Origin: Halichondria panicea
Lineage: Eukaryota; Porifera; Demospongiae; Suberitida; Halichondriidae
Length of the DNA: 64,000 bases
Direction of reading: 5' to 3'
Assembly (NCBI RefSeq): GCF_963675165.1
Contig: NC_087386.1
Coordinates: 2,544,169 to 2,608,168 of the forward strand
Each line of letters starts with the position of its first letter. The stretch's first letter is position 1. Below are positions 24,295 to 36,634 of this stretch, piece after piece. The notes under the pieces are model-generated. The model saw only the letters and a list, made by a program, of their open reading frames with translations. It was not told the DNA's origin and made no database searches. The position numbers were made by a program, and so were the translations under genes.

Positions 24295-27200
24295 TCACGT
24301 AGTTTCATCTTCAGCAGTCTCAGAACTCTCATTCTCGTTCTCCCTCCTACTGGCCAATGCTACTGTACCAGCAGTCGCTGCTGCTCCTACAGTGCCTCCA
24401 GCACCAGCCAAGGCCGCAACGCCTGCAGCACTGAACCCAGCAGCTCCAACAGACTGTAGTGTGGCCACAATTCCTCCGGCCACAGTGGGAGCCATAGCTG
24501 ACATCATGGATGCTGCGATGGATCCAGATGCTATCCCACCAGCTGTGAAGCCGAGACCAGCCACTACAAGTGGTGCAGCAACAACAACAGTAGCTCCACC
24601 CACCACAGAGCCAGCTGCAATGGCAGTCAACTTCCACCATGAGACTTTCTATATCAACAACACAGAAAAAGAAAAATCAGTGGACTAAATTGAAGTTGCT
24701 ATAGAAATACTATAGACGAGTCACTAAACTATATAAGATAAACTGGAATCTATTACCCTCCTAGCCTCGTCCCTATATACTCTAGTCTCTCGCGGGCCAT
24801 ACTTTGAAGGGGTGTATGGTGACTATAATATAGCCAAGTTTTCGTGTCGCAGTGGAATTTTAATAATTGCATCCTGTCATTTGCGCAATGCTGCCGTACA
24901 AAGACCCACAATCTTTCTCTACAGTAGATATGCACTAAGAAGCTTTCAAGTGAAAAGACATAAAGACCATCAATACGATGATCCATATACACTCTATCGT
25001 AGAGCTGCACATACATGAACAATTTTGTCTATTGCACTGATTTCTGTTTCAATCAGCACTTTCTTTGGAGATAATAATTTAGTGGAGGAATAAAGAAAGA
25101 AATAGAGGTAGCTCTTTCTGTAACTGATGTAACAACATCCCTTTTCAATGATTGCATGTGCTGTACCTTTTTGTGGACTATCATGCGGTAATTTTTGAAA
25201 TTCCATTGTTCAGAAATTCCAGAAGTCGACACGAAAACCTGGCTATAATTATAGTCGCCATCATTCAAAGTATGGTCTGCGAGCCTAGTCTCATCCCACG
25301 CCCACTCCAAGAGGACTGTGTATGAGGACCTCAATAACATACTTCCTCACAAACCTTTTTCTGTGGGGTTGATTGAATCGTCCTAGGTGTCACTGTCTCC
25401 TCCGTGGACGAATGCTCTGCTAGCTCATCACTTCCCTCCCCCAATATCTCCAACACTTCTTCCTCGACTCTTTCTGAATCCTCTTCAGTGATAGGTCTAA
25501 GTTCACTTTCGTTCTCCAACACATCTTTCTATTTGTATAATCACATAAAAAATTGATCAAAACAATTTCTTTGGGGGGGGGGGGGAAGAAAACCGCCTGC
25601 ACCATTCTCTGCGCACTTAAGGTTAGGGTATACTAATTGCTCATGAATAATTCATAAGATATTTATTTTCTTTATTTCTCACCACAACATTATTTTTGTA
25701 ACTTGCAATGATTATCAATGAAAAGAGAACATGAAACAATGCTAGCTATATTATAGCTAAAAGTATCTATGTCTTGTAATCCAATGAAGTGGTCTGGGGT
25801 CAGCTGGAAAAAACTGAAAATTTTGGCGTCAAGTTTTGTTGACTGCATAGCTTCCAGGTTGTCTTTCTGACCAGTATTCGATGCCTAAAGACTTACTGGA
25901 GGGCGACTCGAAAAGATCTTGTTCATAGAGACCTTACAGCAAAAAATATATCCTTGTTACTACTCTACAGTCGCCATATTAGCCTACAAAAACAGCTAGA
26001 AATGGCCGTAACTTTGTTTCAACTTACTCTCTTGGGAAAAACTCTTCGAGTCGCCCTGCCCCTTTATTCGTATAATAAGAAACAGCAGACTATACGGTAA
26101 GGAGGGGTTTCCTCGTTCTTAGAATTGACGCCAAGTGACCATTGCCAGATGAGAGCCATTTTACACTGAACTTGCATTGAACACCCACGCAAATATGAGC
26201 GTGGGTGGAACAGTATACCGTAACCTTAAGGCCCAGGTCCAGATTTCAATACCAAAATTTACACTATGTTCATACTGCTGTATTATTTGCAATATACAGT
26301 GTATGCTGCATCAAAATGATCCAAAATGAAGCTCAACGTTTTCTTTTTCCAAAAAACTAATTAGCTTAATTCAATTATGCTAATTAGTCACATAAATGGT
26401 GATGACGTCATGCCACTTTCAGAAAGAGAAGTGCAAATAGGGCGTTGAAGATGCCAAGATCAAGCTTCAAAAACAAGGCTAGATGAACATCTCATAGCTA
26501 GGTACTAGTATCCTTGATGGGAAGAGTAGGAGTTATTGTATTCTTGAGATACACAAAATAGCCTACCTCTAGGGTGGCTGTCAGAGCTAAAGAAGCTAGC
26601 ATAGCTAAGAAAGTTTTGGACATTTTTACTTCCCATCAAGGAAATATAATCATAACAACATACTCTATCTTTTAAGGGCCTAAACAGCTACTCTTACCTT
26701 GTTTAAGTCCGCCGTATTTGTTGCCAAAGATAATCTATGATAGTTCTAGCAGCTAGCTAAGCAAATACATTGACCTTATGACGTCACATGCAATGAAAAC
26801 ATTAATAAACATTATGAATCTCATTAACACTACACGATCTACATGATCTACATAAAATGTTGGCAATGAATAAAATTAATCTTATCAGTGCCTGACCCAG
26901 GCCTTAACTGCGCAGAGTTTGTAAATGGGGCATTAAGTCTGAAAAATAGATCTAAGATAGCGTATTAATAACTTTACCTCATTCATGAAGCCAGGTTTTA
27001 GACCTATAGACCCCTTTGAAGGGGTGTATGGTGACTATATAGCCAAGTTTTCGTGTCGCAGTGGAATTTAATAATTGCGTCCTGTCATTGCGCAATGCTG
27101 CCATACAAAGACCCACAATCTTTCTCTACAATAGATACTTAAGTGCACTATCATGCAAGTGAACAAGACCATCAATACGATGATCCATATACACTCTATC

Positions 27201-27974
27201 GTAGAGCTGCACATACATGAACAATTTTGTCTATTGCACTGATTTCTGTTTCAATCAGTTGGAGATAATAATTGGAGGAATAAAGAAAGAAATAGAGGGA
27301 AACCATACGTCTGAATGGCGTGATCAATTAATAACAATGGCGATGTAACAACACCCTTTTCAATGATTGTGCTGTACCTTTTTGTGGACTGTCATGAATA
27401 ATTTTGTAATTCCATTGTTCAGAAGTCGACACGAAAACCTGGCTATATAGTCGCCATAATTATGTTATTTCATCATTCAAAGTCCTTTAAAGTATGGTCT
27501 GCGAGCCTAGCCTCATCCCAACGCCCACTCCAAGAGGACTGTGTATGAGGCCCTCAATAACATACTTTCTCACAAACCTTTTTCTGTGTGGTTGATTGAA
27601 CAACCGTCCTAGGTGTCACTGTCTCCTCTGTGGATGAATTCTCTGCTAGCTCATCAATTCCCTCCCCCGATATCTCCACTACTTCTTCCTCGACTCTTTC
27701 CGAATCTTCTTCAGTGGTAGGTCTAAGTTCACTTTCGTTCTCCAACACATCTTTCTATTTGTACATGCATGAAACATGGAACAAAACAATCTAGGGGGGG
27801 GGACCGCCTGCACCATTTACAAATGGGGTATCTTGCAGAATAAAGTCTGAGAAGTAGATATAATAATAACTTTACCTCATTCATAAAGCCAGGTTTTAGA
27901 CTTATAGGCCTTACAAATCTCTGGGACTGTTCCATGTGTGACAGGCCCAGCCTCAGAGGGTTAGATCTACTCAT
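24295..27974 (-). CDS. ISG12/IFI27-family protein, copy 2, with two tandem acidic exons
   Basis: Minus-strand exons: 27876-27974 (33 aa, MSRSNPLRLGLSHMEQS...), 27578-27754 (59 aa acidic), 25355-25528 (58 aa acidic), 24295-24648 (117 aa ISG12 domain). All junctions are phase 0 with usable GT-AG signals (acceptor AAATAG|AAAGATG, donor AAAAAG|GTTTGTG), so either acidic exon or both could be used (208, 209 or 267 aa). The ISG12 domain has GSVVGGATVVVAAPLVVAGL, GIASGSIAASMMSAMAPTV and VATLQSVGAAGFS and ends in a charged Glu/Ser tail. A remnant of the exon-1 3' end (about 26979-27005) marks the breakpoint of a 2.2 kb intragenic tandem duplication. A transposon (25607-26917) lies between the acidic exons. 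Best preserved of the two-acidic-exon genes. Confidence 0.75.
25607..26917. mobile_element. CTCTG-ended element A (about 0.7 kb core plus nested insertion)
   Basis: Inverted ends CTCTGCGCACTTAAGG and CCTTAACTGCGCAGAG; the duplicate at about 36555 has the empty site (CACCATTTGTAAATGG). The same family sits at another site in the duplicate (36635-38070). Target duplication appears to be TT only. No coding capacity found. Confidence 0.75.
25621..26225. mobile_element. Nested TTAA-flanked element, 605 bp
   Basis: Ends GGTTAGGGTATACT / AGTATACCGTAACC, flanked by TTAA at 25617-25620 and 26226-26229. Element B at about 36645 has the single TTAAGGCCC site. The TTAA target suggests a piggyBac-type non-autonomous element. 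Confidence 0.75.
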
Positions 27975-28447
27975 GACTTGTCTCTTTGTTTTTATTTTCC
28001 TGGCCACTTAGCTAGTTCACTTTTATCAGGGTTTCTCTGTTGTGTAAGCCAAATTTATGCGATGTCCTATAATATAATATATGACCTGCTTTTGTTGTTT
28101 ACCAAGAACCATAATTAGATCTATACATGCGTTATTGAGTTAATGATCTTTACCTAACCCTTAGGCCTTAGGGCGCTCAGGACTCGACTCCAGCCCCTTC
28201 AAGCACTCCCCTCTGTTCTCATAATTATTAGAGGAACAGGGAATGAAAGGTAAAGTCCCATCATTTTCATCACAGTCATGTATATCGAGAGCTAAACAAA
28301 AGCCTGAGGACGAGGCTAATAACCCCCTATAGCTTACGCTTGGACCTAGAAGGTCAAAAGCTGCAAATCATTGGCAGAGCCAAATTTTTCTAAGATGACC
28401 ACAGCACAACAATACCACGGCACTAAGTCACAGAACAAGTAATTGTC

Positions 28448-28829
28448 GTAGAGTTAATATCAGCATCTTGACCTAGACTTTCTTGCATGTTCTGGTTCAT
28501 TCTGATTCAAGAGGGTGTCCGCAATGCACCTCATGTCTCTAGTTAAAAATATCCTGTTACAACATTGGTCTCCATAAACTTGAGTCCATGTTCTTCAGCA
28601 AACATTCTTCCTCTCTCTGTGCTCACTTGTCTGCTCTCAACCAGATCACACTCGGCAATTTTATTATCCACTTGAAAGGAACAAAGTCAACGCCAATGTT
28701 TGAGATGACAGGAGGACCAGGTGGAAATCCATCAGTGATTCCTCTGATCATGGAGCTCTTTCCAAGACTCACATCACCCACTAGAACCACTTTGAATAGG
28801 TAGTCATACTCTGGAGATAAGTATGCCAT
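28448..28829 (-). pseudogene. Rab pseudogene R1, internal deletion
   Basis: The N-terminal part (28829 down) reads MAYLSPEYDYLFKVVLVGD with P-loop GDVSLGKSS. After about residue 62 it jumps directly to the region after NKCD (ESRQVSTERGRMF), losing the switch II and NKCD segment, then runs on with frame breaks. Confidence 0.8.
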
Positions 28830-29512
28830 CCATCAGAGGTATGCCATTTATACAGTGTAGTTTTGGTAAGGTAAGGGAATAGCATGCACAGGTCAACCAT
28901 GCATGTAAACAAAATATTTAACATCTACAATACAAGTGGTGCTTCCCAGTCTTGTCGATTGGCTAGTCTTGAGACAATTCCTCAAATGCACTTTTAGATC
29001 TAGAATCTACATGATGATGCAGATGCCTCAAGGGAATTAATTAGTGGTGTAAACTGTTGTCTGCATAATTATAATTATGGCTAGATCTAGTATGTGTATG
29101 TAGATCTACGCAATGGTAAAGGCCAGAGAAACTCATTGGTGCATCACCCGTCACGGCTAGGAAAATAGCATAATGTTGTGGTAGATCTATGCTGTTTTCT
29201 GATATTGTCACCTATAATATAGTCTGTCTATTACATTACATGCATGTACAGTTAACATAGCTCCCTTGAGGCAACCCTGCAAAACAATAGATAAACGTTT
29301 CCCACCGAGTCCCAAAAATGACATTTGTCAAAACATTATTATGGCTGCAATAAGGGTGGCATATCTATGTGTGTTTATGTTGAATTAACGGGATGATTCA
29401 ATAAAGCAAAGACTCATAATTAACGTGGTTTATAGTAAAACAAACAGAGCATTTGTTTGAACATAGTTATTGTAGTCAGGTCAGTGTCTACTGTACATTA
29501 GTGAGGTATCGA
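28830..29512. other. POT P1 3' flank
   Basis: Non-coding, repeated next to every POT copy (also 21.64, 32.55, 42.9 and 46.2 kb). Shared blocks: CTTCCCAGTCTTGTCGATTG, CCTGCAAAACAATAGATAAA. Confidence 0.6.
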
Positions 29513-31062
29513 TCATAGACTTCCTCCACGACTGTGTGCATTGTACTCCTCGTCTCTAACTCTCCTCTTATACCAACGAGCCAGGAGGCAGTACAGGACC
29601 AATCCAAACAGACTCAGTGCAGTTAATAATGAAGGGACAATGTGATATTGTAAATATATATGCCTTGAAATTAGTATAAATTTGATAAGGTAGTTCAGAG
29701 ATAGTGAGAGAAGCAATATAAACATCACATATCCTGTGAGAAGTCCACGCATATTGTATGGTGACTGGGCACACACAAATTCCAAAATGCCATTTGTCAA
29801 TAGTGCAAATACGAAACCACTGAGAATGCCCATGTAAAATACTGATACCCACACATATGGACTGAATGTCATAGCCAAAGTTAGAATACTCAGCAACAGG
29901 TTAAACAGAGCTGCACCGCCAATTCGCTGGATAGATCTAGGAACTTTGTTTCTTACCAATGGATACAACACAAATTCGTAAACTGCTGTTGCAACAATAC
30001 CACTCAACCAAGGGTTGAAACTAAAAGCATATACCATGTTTGATGTGCATTCAGTGATGTTATTGAGATAATCCTGCAGTATTTTGTCAATCTCCGTGGA
30101 TCTAGCATTGTACTAACACATGCTGCTAAAATTATGAATATTGGGAAAGACAACACGAGTATTCTTACGAAGGTTTTCACATCTTCAACTTGCTCTGTTG
30201 TGAATGGTCCAGCAAATTTTGTTTTCCCCAGGTCTAGTCTAGAAGGTACGTTTTCCTCCCAGTATGTGAGAGCACTGCGATAAATAGGAGCCTTGTGCTT
30301 GGCTGCAAACTTGAGAACTTGGTAGATAGTTTTAAGGGCTTGAGGTGACTTTGGCTCTTTAATCAGCGATTTTGGAGCTAGCAAAAACATTGAAGAACAA
30401 ATGATCACCATACAAGTGACTGGAAACAAGCTATAAAGTTCTACTTTGTTTCTTTCTAACAATGATGTGCAATAAAGGAGCGAATTTGATAGCAATTTAG
30501 GAATCCAGAACCCGAAAATGATTGAAAACACAAACCAGCTGATGAAGCTTGAAATATTTGTGGATGAAGCATCTGGCATTTGATCTAGACCAAGCTGTAG
30601 AGCTGTCGTTATGCAAACTAAGATACTTGCTACACCCACTGCGTGTACTAGTACTAAAACGACTTCACTTGTGTATTGTAACGCAATAGAATTTAGCACG
30701 GGAAAGTAGAGAATATGAAGGGAAACGAATAGCAATACAGCTAGTGTAAAATAGCTGTTTATTTTGAAGACTCGGTAGTTTCCAAGCTTGGCATCGGCTA
30801 ACCATCCTAGCAGTGGGATAGCAATGCAAGTTAAACATGATAGCACTATTAGTACTATATAAAAATCCCCCTGGTATGTATATTTGAGGAGCTTTTGTCC
30901 CAAATCTGACATATAACACCACAAAGTTGCACTGATAAATGTAGTCCATATTAAGACAAGAAATGCTCCTTTTAAATAGAAGCACCTCACTCGATAGTTG
31001 CATCTTTTTCTGCCTACTGGATTTGTATGGTACTCCCTTGAGCTGCTGTTAGTAGATTCCAT
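29513..31062 (-). pseudogene. POT/SLC15-like transporter P1, frameshifted
   Basis: Intronless. From ATG at 31062 the frame matches intact copy P3 through the GWLADAKLG and LGLDQMPDASS signatures and the YWEENVPSRLDLGKTKF loop. Near 30107 a 7-nt deletion relative to P3 (just before ACAATGCTAGATCC) shifts the frame. The rest, including CAQSPYNMRGLLTG and the last helices, continues in another frame to 29513, where the C-terminus also differs. The family normally moves di/tripeptides with protons. This copy probably makes no full-length carrier, although each half is well preserved, implying recent decay. Confidence 0.85.
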
Positions 31063-31948
31063 TCTTCAGTATAGATCTATACTGTTGCTAATAAATTATT
31101 AAAATTTTATGTTGAAACGCTTATGAAATAGTTGATTATGAACAAAAAATGTTCAGTCCCAACGATAAGGATGATAAACATGTTGGTATATAGATGATAA
31201 ACACGGTGATATAAAAGTAATACCCGATGTTTCTGTTATGAAATACATTTTACTCAGTCGATTACAGCTATATATACACCGATACTGATGCATGGTCACA
31301 TGAGATTGCCAAGATTCTAGAGGTAATACAACAGATACGTGTGTGCCATTATCCTCACTCCCTGTTCACTATGAATGCAGCTAATAGTGTTCAAAGTGAT
31401 TCGGACATTATGAGACAGGGGGGGGGTATTACGAGATACCATTGCATTTAAAGCTAATCAGCTTGGTACGACTATGGTAATAATCATGACAGCGCTTATT
31501 GCCACAAGTAGAGGAGGTACTTTGATTCACTGCAAAATTGACTATACTCTAGCATATCTGCTTACATCGAAATATGGTGATTTAATACTCAGTCTATAAT
31601 TGGGGCGAGCCCCATAGTTTCGAGTACTGTCATAGATAGTGGAGGGAGCTGAAGCACTCCTGTTTTAAACAGCTGTCTCATAATTGGTTCCATCTCACAA
31701 TACCCTCATCTACCCTAGTCTCGCGAACCCAGACCCTGAATAAGTGTATAATAATAATAATATCGGCTGGTCCAAAGCTGGATTTAACCATTGGCAGAGC
31801 CTAATTAATTGTTCAGATGACCACAGTACAATAATACCACGGCACTAAGTCACAGAACAAGAATTTGTCGTACAGTTAATATCAGTATCCTGGCCTTGAC
31901 TTTCTTGTTCTGGTTCATTCCGATTTGAGAGGGTGTCTGCAATGTACC
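31063..31948. other. Conserved POT upstream segment, then unassigned spacer
   Basis: 31063-31370 is shared with the 5' sides of P2, P3 and P5 (CAGTCCCAACGATAAGGATG, AATACCCGATGT, GAGATTGCCAAGATTCTAGA): a candidate promoter or 5' region. 31371-31948 has a poly-G tract (31421-31428) and a segment shared with 51750-51830; no gene seen. Confidence 0.55.
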
Positions 31949-32458
31949 TCATGACCTCATGTCTCTAGTTAAAATCAAAAATGCTTTTTCTACATTCTCT
32001 CCTGTTACAACATTGGTCTCCATAAACTTGAGCCCATGTTCTTCAGCAAACATTCTTCCTCTCTCTGTGCTCACTTGTCTGCTTTCAACCAGATCACACT
32101 TGTTACCCAATACCATTATCTGAACATTTTCGGTAGAATGTTCCTTCACTTCATCCAGCCATCTACTCAAATGTGTAAAGCTCAATTCGTTAGAAATGTC
32201 GTACAATAATAGAAGTCCTGAGCACCCTCTATAATATGCAGCATTCATGGTTCGAAATCGCTCACGACCAGCTGTATCCCAAATTTGTAACTTGGCCACT
32301 CTATCGTCCACTTGAAAGGAACGGATGGCAAAGTCAAAGCCAATGTGTAGAGGATCAGGTGGAAATCCATTAGACTGATTAGTGATTCCTTTGATCATGG
32401 AGCTCTTTCCAACACTCACATCACCCACTAGGACCACGTACTTTGAATAGATAGTCAT
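31949..32458 (-). pseudogene. Rab-like GTPase R2, truncated and shifted at both ends
   Basis: A 169-aa open frame carries [28 protein letters not shown] and FMETNVVTGENVEKAF. The original start frame is lost (insertions around 32447-32490 put a stop after about 12 codons), so translation could only begin at ATG 32458, within the first beta strand. At the 3' end an 8-bp tandem repeat (ACCTCATG twice, about 31939-31955) ends the protein at RDMRS, removing the tail present in R5. The catalytic Gln position is Arg. Possibly transcribed, probably not a normal Rab. Confidence 0.75.
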
Positions 32459-32550
32459 ACTCGAACTCGTACTTGTCGCTCTGGAGATGCCATTTTTGTT
32501 AAGGTAAGGGTCATCTCAATAACATGCACAGGTCAACCATGTCATGTAGC

Positions 32551-33127
32551 TGAGTACAATCTCCAAGTGGTGCATGCTTCCCAGTCTTGTCGATTGGCTA
32601 GTCTTTTCCAATAGTTATTATGAATCTGATCTGAGACAATTCCTCAAATGCACTTTTAGATCTACATGATGTTGCAGATGCCTCAGGGGAATTAAGTGAT
32701 GTAAACTGTATTTGTTTGTATGCATAATTATAATGGCTAGTATGTGTATGTAGATCTAAAGGCCAGGGATACTCATTGGTGTATCATCTGTCACGGCTAG
32801 GAAAATGGAATTTTTTGTGCTGTTTTCTGATATTGTCACACCTAATATATAGTCTGTCACATGCATGCATGTGTACAGTTAACATAGGCAACCCTGCAAA
32901 ACAATAGATAAACGTTTCCCACAGGCTGAGAAAAGTTGTCCCAAAAATGAGAATAATTATGGCTGCAATTAATAAGAGTGGCATGTGTGTTATGTTGAAT
33001 TAACGGGATGATTCAATAAAACAAAGACTCACGAGTACTTAAACGTGCATGGTTAGTGCAACAAACAGAGCTGATTTGTTTGGATGTAGTCAGTGTCTAC
33101 TGTACATTAGCGAGGTATCGATCATCT
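32551..33127 (-). pseudogene. POT stub, second copy (3' flank plus last codons)
   Basis: Near-identical to 21640-22266 but without the 45 bp MITE. Ends at the same breakpoint (TATCGATCATCTTTGCAAGG), so the truncation predates the block duplication. Confidence 0.7.
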
Positions 33128-33554
33128 TTGCAAGGTTTACTGACTCTGCAATTGCTCCACCATGTATACTGTACTCTATCTATTATTTAGATATTATTTA
33201 TTATGGATTAATTATTATAGATTGAGCCCAGTATGTGTCTGTTAACTCTAGCTGTGTAGTTCTAAAAACGGACACACTCGCCGAAAATCGAAGTATTGGA
33301 CAGTTTTTTTCTAGTGATCACAGCTCCGACTGGAAGGGACTTGACCCATCCAAATTTTCACTGGTTAGTAGTCCCATAGCCACCTATATTGGTGTGTGCA
33401 GTTAGTTAGATCAATCTCGTTTTGTTCCTACATTATACGCACTTTTAGCTGACGATTATTGACGTCTGCGAAATTCGGTAGTCTACTTAGGCCTTTAGTC
33501 CGGATTCGACCCGGAGATTATAGGTGTTGTGTAAACAGGGCTCTTATCCAGTTA

Positions 33555-33898
33555 GGCCAATGTTAATCAATGTCTTGTTTCTGGTTACCTCCCTCCTCAA
33601 ATTTCACTGCCTCATCAAAAAACTCATTATTATGACATCACTCCATTATTTTAATTAGCCACACCTACTTGTGGGTGTGTCACATGATAAATAGCATAGA
33701 TTGAAGCATAGATTAGGTAAGATTTTCCTTTTTCATATTTGTGGTTTTATTGTATATCCAGTGTGGTTATTTTAATTAACAGGAAATGGGGTTTTACAGG
33801 AAGTGATGTCACAATAATGAATAATGATAACCTCCCTCTCTCACTAGTGGTAAGGTGATTTCCAAACCAGAAAAACAAGACATTGACGAACACTGGCC
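33555..33898. mobile_element. PIF/Harbinger-like MITE, 344 bp, TTA target duplication
   Basis: Ends GGCCAATGTT..CAATGTCTTGTTT and AAACAAGACATTG..AACACTGGCC, flanked by TTA (33552-33554, 33899-33901). The sister block at about 22675 reads CCAGTTAATGGTACGGG, the empty site. Confidence 0.88.
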
Positions 33899-33984
33899 TT
33901 AATGGTACGGGTATAATCTATACATGATAGTGGCATCATGGGACCTTGAGTATACATATATATATATATAGAGATGAATAATGC

Positions 33985-34430
33985 TATCAGAGTACCAACT
34001 GCATGACTATAGCTTGGATAACTCAGAGTTTCATCGATCAGAAGTTCTCAGCTGGAATGAATTAGGTGTTGGTGCTAACCTGTGCATGCACACACTGTTT
34101 CTGTCAGCTGGAGTTCAGAGTGCAGGACTACTGGCTACATTCACGGAGCAGATTCTTACAAGATGTAACTGCAGCCGACGTAGCCAAGAGACTCAATTTA
34201 CAGTATAATGCATGTGAAATCGATTAATGTCCCTACTATTTAAGTATCTTTTTCCCTCTAGGGACTTGAATTGCCAATCGTTGTTGAATTACAAACGTGG
34301 AATTATTGGAGGGGGAAAACAAAGCATTGGGAAATTAAGAACAGGCTACAGCAGCTTTCAGTGCAAAGCGAAATGCATTCAGCACATGTCCGCCAATATC
34401 ATGCACTGGTATGTGCAATTAATTATAATT
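33985..34430 (+). pseudogene. Decayed exons 1-2 of the giant secreted-protein gene, copy b
   Basis: Same as 22700-23166, including the shared ATG AAT TAG lesion, so the copy was dead before the block duplicated. Further small indels in exon 2. Confidence 0.75.
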
Positions 34431-36634
34431 AAACGCTATATTGGAATATAATTTATTGAATGTGTATTTTTCGGATTATTGCTCTATGCATGCATGGATG
34501 ATGCTAGTTTGGTAGATATATATGCAGGAAGAGAGGGATTGGCAACGGATTACGTGTGCACATAAGCTACACTACAAAGCTTGACGAGCCATCCGTGTTT
34601 CCCTCACCTAACGCAATAAAACAACCTTTTATGCATGGCTGTTAAAATAAATACAGACCTTTCCAAGCCCCCCCCTAACTATAAGTAGTCAAGAGTTCAT
34701 TAGTTGCGGTTACAACAGCTAGCTAGTATCTGCAACGTAGGTCTGGAGAAATGCCTTTTGTGTACAGTCTATTGGAGTTGCGTATACTCTTCCTAATGAA
34801 CTCTTCGTATAGTGTACTGTGTATATCGTAATTTATGGCCTAAAGCACTAGCTGGAAGTTTAAGCTTCAAAAATTCTTATCCTGTATCTATGGTGTATGT
34901 ATGTAGCCAAGAATACACCTCAGATGTATTTGGAAAGACTTCCTGAGTATCTCTAAACGCACGATAACATTATTGCTGCCTCGAGGAGTCAAGGCAAGTG
35001 GCGGTTCCAGGTCAGATGTAACTCAGATTTCAGTGTACATTTTTTTCAACATGCATCGTTCAAACCATAAAACAGCCACTTAGCCAGGGTCATGCTCAAT
35101 CTCTGCATGGTAAAGGTATATAATTTAAGGAATGTAATGGTGATAAGATGTCAGACTGTTCATAATTACACTGAGCTACATAATGTTACGCATGTATATA
35201 CACTTTTAATAAGTATCATCTTCACGTAGTTTCATCTTCAGCAATCTCGGAACTCTCATTCTCGTTCTCCCTCCTACTGGCCAATGCTGCAGTCACTGCT
35301 GCTCCTGCAGTGCCTCCAGCACCAGCCAGGGCCGCAACGCCTGCAGCACTGAACCCAGCAGCTCCAACAGACTGTAGTGTGGCCACAATTCCTCCGGCCA
35401 TAGTGGGAGCCATAGCTGACATCATGGATGCTGCGATGGATCCAGATGCTATCCCACCAGCTGTGAAGCCGAGACCAGCCACTACAAGTGGTGCAGCAGC
35501 AACAACAGTAGCTCCACCCACCACAGAGCCAGCTGCAATGGCAGTCAACTTCCACCATGAGACTTTCCATATCGACAACACAGAAAAAGAAAAATCAGTG
35601 GACTAAATTGAAGTTGCTATAGAAATACTATAGACGAGTCACTAAACTATATAAGATAGACTGGAATCTATTATCCTCCTAGCCTCGTCCCTATATACTC
35701 TAGTCTCTTGCGGGCCATACTTTAAAGGGGTGTATGGTGACTATAATATAGTCAAGTTTTCGTGTCGCAGTGGAATTTAAAAATTGCATCAGGTCATTTG
35801 CGCAATGCTGCTGTACAAAGACCCACAATCTTTCTCTACAGTAGATATGCACTAAGAAGCTATCAAGTGAACAAAGACATAAAGACCATCAATACGATGA
35901 TCCATATACACTCTATTCGTAGAGCTGCACATACATGAACAATTTTGTCTATTGCACTGATTTCTAGGTCTGTTTCAATCAGCAGTTTCTTTGGAGATAA
36001 TAATTCAGTGGAGGAGAATAAAGAAATAAAAAGAGGTAGCTCTTTCTGTAACTGATGTAACAGCACCCCTTTTCAATGATTGTGATTGTGCTGTACCTTT
36101 TTGTGGACTATCATGTGGTAATTTTTGAAATTCCATTGTTCAGAAATTCCAGAAGTCGACACGCCGGAAAACCTGGCTATAATTATAGTCGCCATACGTT
36201 ATTTCATCATTCAAAGTATGGTCTGCGAGCCTAGCCTCATCCCCATGCCCACTCCAAGAGGACTGTATGAGGACCTCAATAACATACTTCCTCACAAACC
36301 TTTTTCTGTGTGGTTGATTGTTCAGCCGTCCTAGGTGTCACTGTCTCCTCCGTGGACGAATGCTCTGCTAGCTCATCACTTCCCTCCCTCGATATCTCCA
36401 TCACTTCTTCCTCGACTCTTTCTGAATCTTCTTCAGTGATAGGTCTAAGTTCACTTTCGTTCTCCAACACATCTTTCTATTTGTATAATCACATGAAAAA
36501 TTGATCAAAACAATTTCTTTGGGGGGGGGGGGGGAGAAAACCGCCTGCACCATTTGTAAATGGGGCATTAAGTCTGAAAAGTAGATCTAAGATTGCGTAT
36601 TAATAACTTTACTTCATTCATGAAGCCAGGTTTT

